A DNA stretch of 64,000 nucleotides from an uncultured Serinicoccus sp. (GTDB lineage Bacteria; Actinomycetota; Actinomycetes; Actinomycetales; Dermatophilaceae), in assembly GCF_947487915.1 (NCBI RefSeq), contig NZ_CANKYH010000007.1:1-64000 (forward strand), read 5' to 3'. The notes under the pieces were generated by a model. It was not told where the DNA came from and did no database searches. It was given only the letters and a program-made list of their open reading frames with translations. Position numbers and translations under genes: made by a program. Of the stretch, positions 62,510 through 64,000 are shown piece by piece. Numbering within the stretch: the stretch's first letter is position 1; each line of letters begins with the position of its first letter.

Positions 62510-63856
62510 TCAGGTGGTCTCGAGGGCGTCGCCGGCCTGCTCGGGCAGCAGGAGGTAGGCCGCCACCGCGCCGACGACGAAGGCCGCACCGAAGATCGCG
62601 AACAGCGCGGCGTTGCCCCAGGCGCCCAGGATGACCGGCACGAGCAGCGGGGCCGCGATCGAGGCGATGCGCCCGAAGCCGGCCGCGGCGCCCGCACCGG
62701 ACGCGCGGACGCTGGTGGGGTAGATCTCCGGGGTGATGGCGTACAGCGCGCCCCAGGCACCGAGGTTGAAGAAGCTCATCGCGCAGCCGGCGGCGATGAT
62801 CTGCCAGACCTCCCCCGCCAGACCGAAGCAGACGGCCGCGGCGGCCGACCCCAGCAGGAAGGTCGCGAGGGTGACCCGCCGGCCCCACACCTCCACGAGG
62901 ACGGCGGCGAGGGCGTACCCGGGGAGCTGGGCCACGGTGATGACCAAGGTGTAGCCGAACGAGCGCACGAGGTCGAAACCCTGGGCGTAGAGCAGGCTGG
63001 GCAGCCAGATGAACGCGCCGTAGTAGGAGAAGTTGACGCAGAACCACACCACCCAGATGCCGGCCGTGCGGACGCGGTAGGAAGCCGACCACAGCGCCCC
63101 GGGCGTCTTCGGAGGCGCCTCGGGCAGCGCCCGGCTCTCCTCGTGCGGCACCCCGGCGGACTCCTCGAAGGCCCGCACCACCTCCTCGGCCTCGGCTGCC
63201 CGGCCGCGCCGCTCGAGGAAGAGCGGCGACTCGGGCATCCCCCACCGGATGACGACGGCGTAGAGCGCCGGGACGAGGCCGAGCGCGAAGGCCCAGCGCC
63301 AGCCGTGGTCGCCCAGCGGCACGACGAAGAAGCCGATGAGCGCCGCCAGCAGCCAGCCCACGGCCCAGAAGGACTCCAGGATGACCACCATCCGGCCCCG
63401 GATCCGGGTCGGGGACAGCTCGCTGACCAGCGTGGAGGCGACCGGCAGCTCGGCGCCCAGCCCGATGCCGACGAGGAAGCGCAGCACCAGCAGCGCCGCG
63501 AGCCCGGTCGCGAGCGCCGACGCCCCCGTCGCGAGCCCGTAGACGAGCAGGGTGAGGGCGAACACCGTGCGGCGGCCGTAGCGATCGGCGAGCATGCCGC
63601 CGAACGTCGCGCCCAGGGCCATGCCGACGAAGCCGATCGACAGCAGCCAGGACTGCTCGGTGCGGGTCAGGTCCCACTGCGTGGCGATCGCCAGCCCGAC
63701 GAAGGAGATGAGGCCGACGTCCATGGCGTCGAGGGCCCAGCCGGTGCCGGAGCCGAGGAGTACCCGGGTGTGCGCCCGGGTGTAGGGCAGGCGGCCCATC
63801 CGCTGCGGCCGCGTGGGCAGGGACTGGTCGGTCACCCGTGTGCTCACCATGAGCAT
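62510..63856 (-). CDS. MFS transporter, sugar/organic-acid porter type
   Basis: A 448-residue transporter with 12 hydrophobic segments. It has the MFS loop GMLADRYGRRT and the RIRGRMVVILESFWAVGW region, and YPTSVRASGAG in the second half, features of the sugar porter/AAHS-like group. The substrate is unknown. Starts at 63856, 63850 (ATG) and 63847 (GTG) are possible; TACCAT at 63859-63864 favours a start at 63850. It runs toward rocD in the same direction. Confidence 0.82.
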   Translation of the reverse strand: MLMVSTRVTDQSLPTRPQRMGRLPYTRAHTRVLLGSGTGWALDAMDVGLISFVGLAIATQWDLTRTEQSWLLSIGFVGMALGATFGGMLADRYGRRTVFALTLLVYGLATGASALATGLAALLVLRFLVGIGLGAELPVASTLVSELSPTRIRGRMVVILESFWAVGWLLAALIGFFVVPLGDHGWRWAFALGLVPALYAVVIRWGMPESPLFLERRGRAAEAEEVVRAFEESAGVPHEESRALPEAPPKTPGALWSASYRVRTAGIWVVWFCVNFSYYGAFIWLPSLLYAQGFDLVRSFGYTLVITVAQLPGYALAAVLVEVWGRRVTLATFLLGSAAAAVCFGLAGEVWQIIAAGCAMSFFNLGAWGALYAITPEIYPTSVRASGAGAAAGFGRIASIAAPLLVPVILGAWGNAALFAIFGAAFVVGAVAAYLLLPEQAGDALETT

Positions 63857-63914
63857 AGATGGTATGCCCCGGCCCCCGGTCGACGCACGCGCCCCACGCG
63901 CCTGCGGCCCCGCC

Positions 63915-64000
63915 TCAGCGCGGCAGGGAGGTGAGCAGGGCCAGGATGCGGTCCACCGAGTCGGGGGGAAGCACGCCGCTGCCGCCCAGCGCGGTGCGCA
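63915..64000 (-). CDS. C-terminal end of an unidentified protein (cut by window)
   Basis: The minus-strand frame runs in from the right edge and ends with TGA at 63915-63917; the visible residues end GVLPPDSVDRILALLTSLPR. Codon bias at third positions (G/C) fits coding. No family can be named from 27 residues. Confidence 0.5.
   Translation of the reverse strand, partial: RTALGGSGVLPPDSVDRILALLTSLPR

Overview
The window is GC-rich DNA from an actinobacterium. GC content, codon use, gene order and protein forms (short-LID adenylate kinase, long acidic tails on L17 and L10, RG-rich tails on S3 and S5) fit a member of the Micrococcales, perhaps close to Intrasporangiaceae/Ornithinimicrobiaceae. 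The genus is inference. No phage, transposase, CRISPR array or recognised defence system was found. Most of the window is core chromosome with an unusually complete translation and transcription cluster, read mainly on the minus strand.

Layout, left to right. 1-264: minus-strand promoters and leader that appear to belong to an rRNA operon just outside the left edge. 267-6312: MDR oxidoreductase, truA, rplQ, rpoA, rpsD, rpsK, rpsM, rpmJ and infA (alpha operon end). 6445-13779: map, adk, secY, rplO, rpmD, rpsE, rplR, rplF, rpsH, rpsN, rplE, rplX, rplN (spc operon). 13901-19300: S10 operon, rpsQ back to rpsJ. 19655-24745: a gamma-glutamylcyclotransferase-like gene, then tuf, fusA, rpsG and rpsL (str operon). 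25115-34259: rpoC, rpoB, rplL and rplJ. 36204-38814: rplA, rplK, nusG, secE and tRNA-Trp. The tRNA-Thr/tRNA-Met/rpmG set lies further right at 51461-51865.

Between and beyond these blocks are metabolic and transport genes: an MFS exporter (34574), an aspartate-type aminotransferase (38969), argG (40205-41710), an FUSC-like membrane protein, a two-ATPase/two-permease ABC cluster (43104-46628), an adenosine deaminase-family gene, an HTH gene, a lipoprotein, and murB coupled to a HadA/HadB-like hotdog dehydratase pair next to rpmG. At 51969-58412 lies a fatty-acid module: MaoC dehydratase, high-molecular-weight FabG and thiolase on minus, with a divergent TetR regulator and acyl-CoA oxidase-like gene on plus. 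The right end has divergent DinB and WYL-regulator genes, a YdcF-like protein, ornithine aminotransferase, a second MFS transporter and the cut end of one more gene.

The ribosomal genes use Shine-Dalgarno sites and tight coupling (TGATG, ATGA and GTGA junctions). Most genes at the head of a non-ribosomal transcript instead carry a TAnnnT-like -10 hexamer 6-7 bases before the start codon, which suggests leaderless mRNAs. Major operons show -35/-10 pairs with a nearly constant 18-base spacer. The most unusual non-coding structures are a 189-bp element with 41-bp imperfect terminal inverted repeats (47802-47990), tandem 38-bp repeats copying the 3' end of a gene (19583-19686), related 24-25-bp repeats at 48714-48810, three 19-bp iterons (35998-36054), and candidate operators at argG, rocD, tetR/thiolase and dinB/WYL.
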